64,000 bases of DNA from an uncultured Fusobacterium sp. (lineage in GTDB: Bacteria > Fusobacteriota > Fusobacteriia > Fusobacteriales > Fusobacteriaceae), in contig NZ_CAJKIS010000006.1 of the NCBI RefSeq assembly GCF_905200055.1, positions 1 to 64,000 of the forward strand, written 5' to 3'. The notes beneath the pieces are model-generated. The model saw nothing but the letters and a program-made list of their open reading frames with translations. It did not search any database and had not been told where the DNA came from. The translations under genes and the position numbers were made by a program. Below, in pieces: positions 16,909 to 25,353 of the stretch (positions within the stretch are counted from its first letter, which is position 1; each line of letters begins with the position of its first letter).

Positions 16909-18027
16909 ATGAATAATAAATTTTTACAAGAGGAATTAAACTCTCTTAAAGAAACTAACAACTTTAGAGTTTTAAAAGAGTGTAACTCTTCACTTATAAA
17001 TTTTTCTTCTAATGATTATTTAGGATTAGCAAATGACAAAGAGCTTTTAAATGAGTTTTATTCAAATTATCATTGTAAACTATCCTCTAGCTCATCTCGT
17101 TTAATAGATGGTTCATATCCCGAAGTTATGGAGTTAGAAAGAGAGTTAGAAAAAATCTACAATAGAGCTGGAATTGTTTTCAACTCTGGTTTTGATGCTA
17201 ATTCATCTATAATTGAGACTTTTTATAATAAAGATACACTTATTATCAGTGATAGATTAAACCATGCAAGTATCTATGATGGGATTGTTAACTCTGGAGC
17301 AAAACTATTGAGATATAAGCATTTAGATATGGAAAATTTAGAAAATCTTTTAATAAAATATAGAGATAAATATGAAGATATCCTTGTTGTTACTGAAACT
17401 GTTTATAGTATGGATGGAGATGTAGCAGATATAAAAAAATTAGTTGAATTAAAAAGAAAATATAACTTTGATTTAATGGTTGATGAAGCTCACTCTTATG
17501 GGGTTAATGGGTATGGAATTGCCTATGAAAATAATCTTGTACAAGATATTGATTTCCTTGTTATCCCCTTAGGAAAAGGTGGGGGATCTATTGGTTCATA
17601 TCTTCTTTGTTCTCAACTTTGCAAAGATTATATTATCAATAAAAATAGAAAATTTATCTTTACAACTGCTCTACCTCCTATAAATAATTGCTGGAATCTA
17701 TTTATTTTAAAAAAGATGCCTGAATTTTTAGAAAAAAGAGAGAGATTACAAGAGTTAATAAGATATTTTTTATCTCTATTAAAAGAAAATAGCATTGAAA
17801 CTTCCTCTACTACACATATTGTTAGTATTATAATTGGAGATAATAGAAAAATTATAAAAATAGCTGAAAATCTAAAAAATAAAGGTTTTTTAGTGTATGG
17901 AGTTAAAGAGCCAACAGTGCCAAAAGGGAGTGCTAGATTTAGAATAGGATTAAACCCTAACTTTTCTAAGGAAGATCTGGAAAGATTTGTAAAGGAGTTA
18001 AAATATGAAATTGATAGTGTTCTTTAA
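16909..18027 (+). CDS. bioF: 8-amino-7-oxononanoate synthase
   Basis: BioF is the PLP enzyme that condenses pimeloyl-ACP (or -CoA) with L-alanine to 8-amino-7-oxononanoate, the first ring-directed step of biotin synthesis. The 372-residue protein has SNDYLGLA (34-41), the PLP-ring Asp in VDEAHSYG (D192, H195) and the Schiff-base lysine in PLGKGGGSIG (K223). Length is slightly short of the 384 of E. coli. GGAGG lies 6 nt before the ATG. It overlaps bioG by 23 bp. Together with bioG and bioC it makes a pimeloyl-ACP module; bioA, bioD and bioB are not in the window. Confidence 0.94.
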   Translation: MNNKFLQEELNSLKETNNFRVLKECNSSLINFSSNDYLGLANDKELLNEFYSNYHCKLSSSSSRLIDGSYPEVMELERELEKIYNRAGIVFNSGFDANSSIIETFYNKDTLIISDRLNHASIYDGIVNSGAKLLRYKHLDMENLENLLIKYRDKYEDILVVTETVYSMDGDVADIKKLVELKRKYNFDLMVDEAHSYGVNGYGIAYENNLVQDIDFLVIPLGKGGGSIGSYLLCSQLCKDYIINKNRKFIFTTALPPINNCWNLFILKKMPEFLEKRERLQELIRYFLSLLKENSIETSSTTHIVSIIIGDNRKIIKIAENLKNKGFLVYGVKEPTVPKGSARFRIGLNPNFSKEDLERFVKELKYEIDSVL

Positions 18028-18601
18028 TGGCTGGGGAATGGATAATAAAGCTGTTGATCATCTTACTATCCCTAAAAATTATGAGGTTAAAATAGTGAAT
18101 TTCCCATATGATTTAGATAGTTCTATCTTTAAAAACTATGAAGATGTAATAGCTATTGGTTGGTCTTTTGGAAGCTACTATTTATGCAAATATTTAAACT
18201 ATAATAATATAAAATTAGATAAAGTTATCTCTATTAACGGAGTTCCTGAAACAATAGGGGAGTTTGGAATCCCTGAAAGAATTTTTGAAGCTACTCTTAA
18301 AAACCTTACTCCTGAGACTTTAAAGGAATTTTATCACAATATGGGAGTAGATAGTGAAAATCTATTTTCTAATAGAAATTTTCAAGAGATAAAAGCTGAG
18401 CTTCAATATTTTAAAGATAATTACTCTCCTGAAAAAAATGTTTTTAGTAAAGTTTTTATTGGTAAAAAAGATAGAATTATTCCAGCTCTTAGGCAAGAAA
18501 AATACTATAATAGTCACAACATTGAAGTATCTATTATTCAATGTCCACACTACCCTTTTAATTTTTTTAAAAGTTGGTTAGATATAATAGGAGAAAATTA
18601 A
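18005..18601 (+). CDS. bioG: Pimeloyl-ACP methyl ester esterase, BioG type
   Basis: BioG removes the methyl group from pimeloyl-ACP methyl ester and so ends the BioC-primed chain elongation; it replaces BioH in many bacteria. The 198-residue alpha/beta hydrolase has the family start FFNGWGMD, the nucleophile S54 in GWSFGS, D156 in GKKDR and H182 in CPHYPF, giving a complete triad. It overlaps the end of bioF and is followed one base later by bioC, which supports the assignment strongly. Confidence 0.92.
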   Translation: MKLIVFFNGWGMDNKAVDHLTIPKNYEVKIVNFPYDLDSSIFKNYEDVIAIGWSFGSYYLCKYLNYNNIKLDKVISINGVPETIGEFGIPERIFEATLKNLTPETLKEFYHNMGVDSENLFSNRNFQEIKAELQYFKDNYSPEKNVFSKVFIGKKDRIIPALRQEKYYNSHNIEVSIIQCPHYPFNFFKSWLDIIGEN

Positions 18602-18602
18602 G

Positions 18603-19268
18603 ATGAATTTTAATAAAAAATTTGATAGTTATGATGAAAATGCAATAGTTCAAAAAAAAGTTGCTTCTCATCTAATTGAACTTATTAAAGAGATAAAAAA
18701 TGATAAAAATAGTTTTGAATCTATTTTAGAAATTGGTTGTGGAACTGGAATATTTACAAGGGAATTTTTAAAAAGTTACTCTCCAAATAAAATTATTTTA
18801 AATGATTTTTTCCAAGTTGAAAGATTTTTAAATAATATTCCTTATAACGCTTTTTTAGTTGGAGATATTTTAAAAATTGAACTTCCAAAAGTTGAAACTA
18901 TTGTTTCTAGTTCTGTTTTTCAATGGATATCCCCCCTTGAAAAACTAATAGAAAAACTATCTTTTTGTAAAAATCTATATTTCTCAATCTATATTTCAGG
19001 AAATTTAAAAGAGATAGATGAGCATTTTAATATTTCTCTTGATTATCTTGAAGTTGATGAGATTAAAAATATATTAAAAAAATATTTTACTAAAGTTAAG
19101 TATAAAAAAGAGAGTATTTCTCTTGATTTTAATACTCCATTAGATGCTTTAAGGCATCTAAAAAATAGCGGAGTTACTGGTTTTAAAAAAAGTTCTATCT
19201 CTAAGATAAAATCTTTTTCTTCTAAAACTCTTACTTATGAGATTGGATATTTTCTATGTGAAAAATAA
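18603..19268 (+). CDS. bioC: Malonyl-ACP O-methyltransferase
   Basis: BioC methylates malonyl-ACP with SAM, disguising it as a fatty-acid primer for pimelate synthesis. The 221-residue protein is a class I methyltransferase with EIGCGTG (43-49) as motif I and the BioC-like start FDSYDENAIVQKKVA. The middle block SSSVFQWISP near 105 corresponds to the family's S-N-x-A-x-Q-W motif. It is the third gene of the biotin operon. After it the transcript runs into the palindromic element at 19367, with no ordinary terminator. Confidence 0.92.
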   Translation: MNFNKKFDSYDENAIVQKKVASHLIELIKEIKNDKNSFESILEIGCGTGIFTREFLKSYSPNKIILNDFFQVERFLNNIPYNAFLVGDILKIELPKVETIVSSSVFQWISPLEKLIEKLSFCKNLYFSIYISGNLKEIDEHFNISLDYLEVDEIKNILKKYFTKVKYKKESISLDFNTPLDALRHLKNSGVTGFKKSSISKIKSFSSKTLTYEIGYFLCEK

Positions 19269-19366
19269 TGATAGTATTTACTCAGTTGATCAAATTCTAT
19301 AAAAAATTAGCTAGCTTAAAGTTTAATTTTTATTTTTAAAGTTCAGTTTTCAAAACTTATATTTTT

Positions 19367-19533
19367 AATATCAACTAGCCTTCATACTAGGGAATAAAGA
19401 ATCCCTATGGCTCATTCCGTTGAAAATGCAAAACTCGCTTCGCAAGCTTCGCTCAAACACGTTGCATTTTCTTAACTGCATTTCGCTGAGGGATTCTAAT
19501 ATTCTCTAGTGAATTACGGCTTTAGTTGATATT
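19367..19533. repeat. Palindromic dispersed element, copy 1
   Basis: A 167-bp element that folds into one long hairpin. The outer stem is AATATCAACTA (19367-19377) with TAGTTGATATT (19523-19533); inner stems are CTAGGGAATA/TATTCTCTAG, GAATCCCT/AGGGATTC and GAAAATGCAA/TTGCATTTTC. Positions 19392-19437 match copy 2 at 45 of 46 bases and 19452-19504 at 51 of 53. It fills most of the bioC-HU gap and may act as the bioC terminator. There is no ORF in it. Confidence 0.85.
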
Positions 19534-19593
19534 GGGATAAAATTTTGCTTTTTATAATATTTATAGGTAATAGGTGAGTAGTTACTAATGATA

Positions 19594-19622
19594 TTAAAAA
19601 AACAGGGAGCTCAATAGCTCCC
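19594..19622 (-). terminator. Terminator of the HU gene
   Basis: GGGAGCT (19605-19611) pairs with AGCTCCC (19616-19622) around CAAT; on the minus strand a run of seven T follows. Confidence 0.88.
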
Positions 19623-19633
19623 AAAAATTTTAA

Positions 19634-19954
19634 TTATTTACTTTTCTTTTTAGATTTTGCAGCTTTTTTTTCAACAACAGGGTTCATTTTTTCTAATAAA
19701 TTTTTACCAGCTTTGAATTTAGCAACTTTTTTAGCTGCTACTTTCATAGTTTTTTTAGTTTGTGGGTTTACACAAGTTCTTGCAGCTCTTTCAGTTGCTT
19801 CAAATTTTCCGAATCCTATAAAAGAAACACTTTCACCTTTTACTAATATTTCTTCAAGAGTATCTATAAAAGCCTTTGTTAATTTTTCTGCTTCTACTTT
19901 TGTTTTTAGTTCAGCTTTTGCTCCAAATAATTCTACAAATTCCTTTTTAGTCAT
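19634..19954 (-). CDS. HU-family DNA-binding protein
   Basis: HU is a dimeric nucleoid protein that bends DNA. The protein starts MTKKEFVELFG and contains the family signature around 45-65 (SFIGFGKFEATERAAR) and the DNA-embracing arm with NPQT. At 106 residues it is longer than the usual 90 because of a Lys-rich tail (EKKAAKSKKKSK). The frame is open to a GTG at 19963, but GGGAG is then only 0-1 nt away, whereas it is 8 nt from the ATG at 19954; the latter is chosen. It is monocistronic with its own terminator. Confidence 0.95.
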   Translation of the reverse strand: MTKKEFVELFGAKAELKTKVEAEKLTKAFIDTLEEILVKGESVSFIGFGKFEATERAARTCVNPQTKKTMKVAAKKVAKFKAGKNLLEKMNPVVEKKAAKSKKKSK

Positions 19955-20049
19955 TTCAATCACTCCCGACTCTTTTATTTGTTTGTAACTGCTCTTATTA
20001 CTACATTAGCACTTTTTCCCACAAAATTCAATAATATTTTACTTTTTAT

Positions 20050-21126
20050 TTAAAACCCTTTTATTACATCATAATTTAATTCTTTTATAACTTCTATTGC
20101 TAATGAAATAGCTGATTTTAGATCATCTATTGAAGCATAAGAGTAGTGAGTATGAATATATCTTGTAGGGATTCCTAATACAAGAACAGGTATTCCTGTT
20201 TCAGAAATATGATATTTTCCTCCATTTGTTGATCCTTTTTCTCTAGCTATAACTTGATATTTAATTCCTTTTTTATTAGCTATATCTTTAGCAAACTTTA
20301 AAACTCTAGGATTTGAGATCATAGCTCCATCAACTACTCTTAATTGAACACCTTTTTTCAATGCTCCATGAGCTGCTGTTCCCTCTTTAAAGCTATCGTC
20401 TGCTGGAGATCCTTCAAATACTATAGCAAAGTCAGGTTTTACTCTATAAGCTGCTACTTGAGCCCCTCTTAATCCAACTTCCTCTTGTGATGCAAATGCT
20501 CCAACTACATTTACATTTTCTATTTTTTCATCTCTAACAGCTTTTAAAACCTCTATTGAAGCAGCACATCCCAATCTATTATCAAAAGCCTTAGCTCTCA
20601 TTATCTCTATTTTTTCATCATATACAAAAGTTACATCTGGAACAATAGGGTTACCTACTTCAATTCCATACATTTCAGTAGTTTCTTCATAGCTACTTGT
20701 TCCAATATCAATTGTAAGTTCTGACATTTTAGGAAGTCTATTTCTCTCTTCATCAGTCATAAAATGAGGTGGTTTAGAAGTAACTATTCCTCTTACATAT
20801 TCTCCTCTGCTATTTTTAATTAAAACTGCACTAGCTGGAACATTTCCAACATGCCAACCACCTAGAGTAAGGAAACTTATTGATCCATTTCTATTTACAT
20901 TTTCTACAATAAATCCAACTTCATCAGTGTGACAATCAAGAGCTACAGTAGGTCTATTTGTATTTGCTTCCTTTTCATGAAGTCCCATATATAAGTTATT
21001 GATTGAATCTCTTTCAGAACTTAAAAAAGGTAATTCTTTTTTTATCACTTCAATTACTTCATCTTCATATCCTGGAGCTCCAAATGTGTTTGTTAATTTT
21101 TCAATCATCTTTATTAAATTATCCAT
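20050..21126 (-). CDS. M42-family metallo-aminopeptidase
   Basis: M42 enzymes (glutamyl aminopeptidase, PepA/TET type) are cytoplasmic, dinuclear-metal, self-compartmentalising aminopeptidases that trim peptides. The 358-residue protein carries the ligands in order: H in DCHTDEVG (near 65), D in AFDNRLG (near 180), the catalytic pair in SQEEVGLRG (near 213), an acidic ligand in FEGSPADD (near 235) and H in YIHTHYS (near 322). It starts 36 bp after the peptide-binding lipoprotein gene, so import and breakdown of peptides are probably co-expressed. Confidence 0.92.
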   Translation of the reverse strand: MDNLIKMIEKLTNTFGAPGYEDEVIEVIKKELPFLSSERDSINNLYMGLHEKEANTNRPTVALDCHTDEVGFIVENVNRNGSISFLTLGGWHVGNVPASAVLIKNSRGEYVRGIVTSKPPHFMTDEERNRLPKMSELTIDIGTSSYEETTEMYGIEVGNPIVPDVTFVYDEKIEIMRAKAFDNRLGCAASIEVLKAVRDEKIENVNVVGAFASQEEVGLRGAQVAAYRVKPDFAIVFEGSPADDSFKEGTAAHGALKKGVQLRVVDGAMISNPRVLKFAKDIANKKGIKYQVIAREKGSTNGGKYHISETGIPVLVLGIPTRYIHTHYSYASIDDLKSAISLAIEVIKELNYDVIKGF

Positions 21127-21162
21127 TCCCTCTTCTCCTTTATTAAAATTTATATAATTTAT

Positions 21163-22686
21163 CTATTTTTCTTTTTTAAAACTTAATTCATCAAATCTAA
21201 TATAACTAGTTGATTTCATTCCTTCTACTGATTTTACAGCTGCAACTGAATCATTTAAATAGTATATTGGAAGTGCTGGTACATCTTCATATATAATATC
21301 TGCAACTTTAGAATATAACTCTTTTCTTCTCTCTACATTTACCTCTTTTTTAGCTTCGTCTAATAATCTATCCATTTCAGGATTTACATATTGAGATCTA
21401 TTTCCTGCTCCACCTAGTTGTGAACTATGGAAGTTAGGATAGAATCCATAGTCTCCATCATAAGTAGATGGTCCCCATCCTAATGAGAACATATCTAAAT
21501 CTCCTCTAGCAGTTGCTGCAAGGAAAGTTCCCCACTCTAGTGATTCGATAGATACATCAAGTCCAACCTCTTTTAATTGAGCTTGAATGATTTCACACAT
21601 TTGCATTCTTACTGGACTATTACTTACACCTAATTTTAATTTAGTTCCAACTAATCCTTTTGCTTCAATTATTTTCTTAGCTTCTTCTGGATTATACTCT
21701 AAAACTTTAGAATTTTTATCATAACCAAATACTCCTGGTGCAATGAAACTATTAGCTTTTTCAACAGTTCCCATCATAATACTATCAATAATAGCATCTC
21801 TGTCTATTGCCATAGCTATAGCTTTTCTTACATCTTTATCTTTCATTATCTCTCTATTTGTTGCAAATCCAAGATAGTTAACATTTATTCCACTAGATTC
21901 TGCATAAGTCATTTTATCTGCATTATCTAAAATTATTTTTCTTGATTCTGGACTTAAATCTGCTGTCATATCAATTTCACCAGTTTCTAGTCCTATTACT
22001 CTACTATTTTCTTCTGGTACTGCTCTTACTTCAATAAATTTTATAGCTGGAGCTCCTTTAAAATACTCATTAAAAGCTTCAAGAGTTATTCTATCTCCAA
22101 CTTTCCAAGAACTATATTTATATGGTCCTGTTCCTGCTGGATTTTCAAAATATTTTTCTCCAAGTTCTTTATGAGCTTTTCCATCTATTATTGATGCTGT
22201 TTTATGACTTAGATGAGCTAATAATGGTGCAAAAGGCTCACTTGTAGTTAATTTAACAGTATTATCATCTATAACTTCAATATTAGAGATCAATTTATAT
22301 AGATGTGCCACTTTTGGAAGTGTTTTAGCTCTTTCTAATGTATATTTTACATCATTTGCACTAAATACATCACCATTATGGAATTTTACCCCTTTTCTTA
22401 AATGAAACACAATGTTATTTTCATCTAATCTTTCCCAACTTTCCGCTAATCCTGGAACTAACTCTCCTGTAACTTCATCGATTTCAACTAATCTGTCATA
22501 TACTACTGCTACTATTCTTTGTGAATATTGCTCTGTAGTATCTTGAGGATCTAAAGTTTTACACTCTGATATCTGTGCAAATACTAAAGTATCCTTTTCT
22601 TTTTTGCTTTCTTCAGCTTCTTTTCCACAACTAATAAACAAAACTGATAATAAACATAATAGAATTGCTACTAATCTTTTTTTCAT
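21163..22686 (-). CDS. Peptide-type ABC substrate-binding lipoprotein (SBP family 5)
   Basis: A 507-residue OppA/DppA-type binding protein. The signal peptide ends in the lipobox FISC (residues 17-20), so it is lipid-anchored. Family features are KTLDPQDTTEQYS near 45, the hallmark AESWERLDENNIVFHLRKGVKFHNGD split over 85-105, and EAKKIIEAKGL near 345. It probably binds oligo- or dipeptides, though nickel or glutathione are possible for this family. There are no permease or ATPase genes next to it; the only partner is the M42 aminopeptidase. GGAGGAAG lies before the ATG, and a 19-bp palindrome lies in its leader. Confidence 0.9.
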   Translation of the reverse strand: MKKRLVAILLCLLSVLFISCGKEAEESKKEKDTLVFAQISECKTLDPQDTTEQYSQRIVAVVYDRLVEIDEVTGELVPGLAESWERLDENNIVFHLRKGVKFHNGDVFSANDVKYTLERAKTLPKVAHLYKLISNIEVIDDNTVKLTTSEPFAPLLAHLSHKTASIIDGKAHKELGEKYFENPAGTGPYKYSSWKVGDRITLEAFNEYFKGAPAIKFIEVRAVPEENSRVIGLETGEIDMTADLSPESRKIILDNADKMTYAESSGINVNYLGFATNREIMKDKDVRKAIAMAIDRDAIIDSIMMGTVEKANSFIAPGVFGYDKNSKVLEYNPEEAKKIIEAKGLVGTKLKLGVSNSPVRMQMCEIIQAQLKEVGLDVSIESLEWGTFLAATARGDLDMFSLGWGPSTYDGDYGFYPNFHSSQLGGAGNRSQYVNPEMDRLLDEAKKEVNVERRKELYSKVADIIYEDVPALPIYYLNDSVAAVKSVEGMKSTSYIRFDELSFKKEK

Positions 22687-22707
22687 AATCTTCCTCCTCT
22701 TAATGTT

Positions 22708-22726
22708 TAATTAGTAATACTAATTA
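22708..22726. promoter_or_regulatory. Palindrome, possible operator of the peptide-binding protein gene
   Basis: TAATTAGTAATACTAATTA is a perfect palindrome with 9-base arms about a single central base, 22 bp before the ATG of the minus-strand gene. Such a site fits a dimeric repressor. It is made of A/T-rich half sites, so chance cannot be excluded. Confidence 0.45.
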
Positions 22727-22878
22727 TTTAACATATTTTTAACATATTTTTAAACAAAAGAAAAATATCATATATATATACCTCTTATTCATTTTATTTA
22801 CACTAAAACTATCCCTTTTTTTCAAGTTCAGAAAAAATAATAATTGTCTATTTTCATCTATCTTTTATCATTTTTTTA

Positions 22879-22887
22879 TGTTAGAAT
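22879..22887 (+). promoter_or_regulatory. Extended -10 element of the galM operon
   Basis: TG (22879-22880), one base, TAGAAT (22882-22887), about 22 nt before the galM start. No good -35 was seen, which is tolerated with an extended -10. Confidence 0.5.
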
Positions 22888-22908
22888 AGTGTTCAGAGGT
22901 GAGATTAA

Positions 22909-23955
22909 ATGGAAATATCAGTAACAAATTGGGGCATAACAAAAAAAGGCGAAGAGGTTAAATGTTACACTCTTAAAAATGAATTTTTAGAAGTTGATAT
23001 CTTAAATTATGGAGGAGTTATAAAGAAAATTTTATCTCCTGATAAAAACAGAAAATTAGAAAATGTCGTTTTAAATCTTGAAACTATAGGAGATTATGAA
23101 GAACGTTCTCCATATTTTGGTGCTATTGTAGGAAGAAATGCTGGTAGAATAGGTAATGCTTCTATTACAATTAATAATGTAAAATATGATTTAGCAAAAA
23201 ATAGTGGTGAAAATAATATACATGGTGGAATAGACAACTTTAGTCATAAAATATGGGATTCTAAAGAGATAAAGGGTGAAAATTTTGTTGGAGTTGAACT
23301 ATCTCTAAAAAGTCCACACTTAGAAGAGGGATTTCCTGGAAATATAATAGCTACTGTTGTATATAAATTAATAAACAATGAGCTTTCTATTGAGTATAAT
23401 GCTACTTCAGACATGGACACATACTTAAATTTAACAAACCATTCTTACTTTAATTTAAGTGGTGATTTTAAAAGAGATGTATCTGATGAATATCTAACTT
23501 TAGCTTGTAAAAAATTTATAGCTGTTGATGAAGCAACTTTACCTGTAAAAGTTACAGATGTAAAAGATACTCCTTTTGATTTTCAAGAAAGTAGAGAACT
23601 TGCTCCATCATTTAAGTCTGATCATGAGCAAATAGTGATTGTAAATCATGGACTAGATCATCCTTTTGTTCTTGATGAAAATAGAGATAGTTATTCTGCT
23701 ATTTTAGAAGATAAAATATCTGGTAGAAAACTTGAGGTTTACACAGACCAACCAGCTGTGGTAATATATTCTGGTAACTATCTTTATGAAGTAGGAAAAT
23801 TATCTAATGGTTTAGAGTGTTTAAAATATATGGGAATCTGTTTTGAAACTCAAGATTATCCTAATGTCTTAAATTTTATACCTGAAAAAGCTAAAATTTA
23901 TAATAGTTCAAAGCCATATTCACAAAAAACTATATTTAAATTTTCTACTATATAA
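22909..23955 (+). CDS. galM: Aldose 1-epimerase (mutarotase)
   Basis: GalM interconverts the alpha and beta anomers of galactose, glucose and related sugars in the cytoplasm. The 348-residue protein has the family landmarks NAGRIGNA (near 80), NNIHGG (near 102), the catalytic His in NLTNHSYFNLSG (near 178) and the catalytic Glu in CFETQDYPN (near 315). The lysine exporter genes follow after 25 bp and share its transcript, without an evident functional link. No other Leloir gene is nearby. Confidence 0.94.
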   Translation: MEISVTNWGITKKGEEVKCYTLKNEFLEVDILNYGGVIKKILSPDKNRKLENVVLNLETIGDYEERSPYFGAIVGRNAGRIGNASITINNVKYDLAKNSGENNIHGGIDNFSHKIWDSKEIKGENFVGVELSLKSPHLEEGFPGNIIATVVYKLINNELSIEYNATSDMDTYLNLTNHSYFNLSGDFKRDVSDEYLTLACKKFIAVDEATLPVKVTDVKDTPFDFQESRELAPSFKSDHEQIVIVNHGLDHPFVLDENRDSYSAILEDKISGRKLEVYTDQPAVVIYSGNYLYEVGKLSNGLECLKYMGICFETQDYPNVLNFIPEKAKIYNSSKPYSQKTIFKFSTI

Positions 23956-23980
23956 TTTTTAACTAATTGGGAGGGGATTT

Positions 23981-24256
23981 ATGCAAGATATTATACTATA
24001 TGTTGCCATTATTTTAGTAGGTTATTTTATAACAAAAAAGGGACTAATTCCTAAGTTTATTGATAATAAAGTAGGAATGCTACAGAGCTTCTCTCTATTT
24101 TTTCTTTTAGGTATGATGGGGTATAAAATAGGTGCTGATAGAGAGTTACTTTCTAAATTCCATATTCTTGGAATTAACTCTGTTATTATCACTATATGTG
24201 CAATCATAGGAAGCGTACTTTTAGTTCATATTGTATATAGAGGAGGTAAAAAATAA
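23981..24256 (+). CDS. LysO-type lysine exporter, N-terminal half (separate gene)
   Basis: This 91-residue, three-helix membrane protein matches the first part of LysO (YbjE, DUF340), the L-lysine exporter that in E. coli is one chain of about 300 residues. It ends with TAA that shares its last A with the ATG of the next gene, which encodes the rest. GGGAGGGG precedes the start. Both halves look intact, so this is a two-subunit form and not a frameshift; the one-base overlap would secure equal translation. The exported substrate is assumed by homology. Confidence 0.8.
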   Translation: MQDIILYVAIILVGYFITKKGLIPKFIDNKVGMLQSFSLFFLLGMMGYKIGADRELLSKFHILGINSVIITICAIIGSVLLVHIVYRGGKK

Positions 24257-24858
24257 TGGTTGGTATAGCTTTATCAGTTATTATTGGAGGGCTTTTAGGA
24301 TATTTTTTCCAAACTCCTTTAATCTTAGATCATGTAGATAATTTAATTAAGCTTGGACTTTGTTTACTTCTTTTCTTTGTAGGAATAGACATTGGAAAAA
24401 ATAAAGGGGTATTTGATAACTTAAAATCAATGGATAAAAAAGTTATATTACTACCTTTTATAACTATGCTTGGTTCTCTTTTAGGGGGAGCTGTCGCTTC
24501 TTTCTTAACTCCACTTTCTTTAGGTGAAACTGTTGCCATAAGTTCTGGTATGGGTTGGTATTCTTTCTCTGCTATTGAACTTTCTAAAATAAGTGCAGAG
24601 TTAGGTGGAACAGCATTTTTATCAAATGTTTCTAGGGAGCTTTTATCTATATTCTCAATACCTTTTATAGCTGCAAAGATTGGTTCATTCCCATCTGTTG
24701 CAACTGCTGGAGCTACTGCAATGGATTCAGTTTTACCAGTTATAAATAAGAGCAATCCTGCTAATGTATCTATTATAGCTTTTTATTCTGGATTTGTTAT
24801 AACTTTAGTTGTTCCAGTTTTAGTACCTGCTATGGTAGCTCTTTTCAATCTTGGATAA
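24256..24858 (+). CDS. lysO: LysO-type lysine exporter, C-terminal half (separate gene)
   Basis: This 200-residue membrane protein corresponds to the second part of LysO. It opens with a GxxxG-like helix, then KLGLCLLLFFVGIDIGKNKG (about 33-52), the conserved acidic-membrane segment of the family, and SSGMGWYSFSAIELSKISAELGG (near 95-118). Seven or so membrane segments are visible. ATG overlaps the preceding stop by one base. A strong terminator follows at 24883. Confidence 0.86.
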   Translation: MVGIALSVIIGGLLGYFFQTPLILDHVDNLIKLGLCLLLFFVGIDIGKNKGVFDNLKSMDKKVILLPFITMLGSLLGGAVASFLTPLSLGETVAISSGMGWYSFSAIELSKISAELGGTAFLSNVSRELLSIFSIPFIAAKIGSFPSVATAGATAMDSVLPVINKSNPANVSIIAFYSGFVITLVVPVLVPAMVALFNLG

Positions 24859-24882
24859 ATCTTTTAATAATATAAGAAACTT

Positions 24883-24936
24883 GAGCTGTTATAAATTAAT
24901 GATTTCTCTTTCATTAATTTATTCAGCTCTTTTTTA
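24883..24936 (+). terminator. Terminator of galM-lysO
   Basis: GAGCTG (24883-24888) pairs with CAGCTC (24924-24929), enclosing a second paired segment ATAAATTAATGA/TCATTAATTTAT, and is followed by seven T. Confidence 0.85.
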
Positions 24937-24991
24937 TTAAATTTTAACTATTTAACCCTATCTAGTTTTAGAAATTATCTTTACTATAAAG

Positions 24992-25020
24992 TTGACATTT
25001 TTTGTAAGAAATGTTAATAT
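24992..25020 (+). promoter_or_regulatory. Promoter of the small gene and DJ-1 gene
   Basis: TTGACA (24992-24997), 17 bp, TAATAT (25015-25020), with TG one base upstream of the -10. About 50 nt of leader follow. Confidence 0.7.
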
Positions 25021-25068
25021 TTATCTGTTATAAAAATAATAATAAATATTATAAAGAGGTGAAATTAA

Positions 25069-25326
25069 ATGTCAATTATTGAAACTTGGGAAGAGGACTT
25101 ATATGATGCTACTTTTGATAACATCTATGAAGCTCTTGTAGAGGAATATAAAAGTGGAACATTAACTGTTGAGGAGTTAAAAAGAAATATTGCTGAACAA
25201 CAACAAGTATTACTTAATGCTTTCTTTGAAGGAGAAACAAAATCAGCTTATTGTAATGCTGTTGTAGATGCTCATCAATTTGTTCTTTCTCTAATTAACA
25301 AAGGAAAAATCACTGTAGAAAAATAA
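25069..25326 (+). CDS. Small conserved-looking protein of unknown function
   Basis: I do not recognise this 85-residue protein. It is acidic, predicted mostly helical, soluble and without a signal peptide; it begins MSIIETWEEDLYD and holds one Cys in AYCNAVVDAH. Coding support is good: AGAGGTG about 8 nt before the ATG, its own promoter, and the DJ-1 gene following after 27 bp with its own GGAGG. The helical pattern and helix-breaking residues suggest a small adaptor or regulator, but this is a guess. Confidence 0.75.
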   Translation: MSIIETWEEDLYDATFDNIYEALVEEYKSGTLTVEELKRNIAEQQQVLLNAFFEGETKSAYCNAVVDAHQFVLSLINKGKITVEK

Positions 25327-25353
25327 TAATCTATCTAATCAGGAGGTTAAAAT

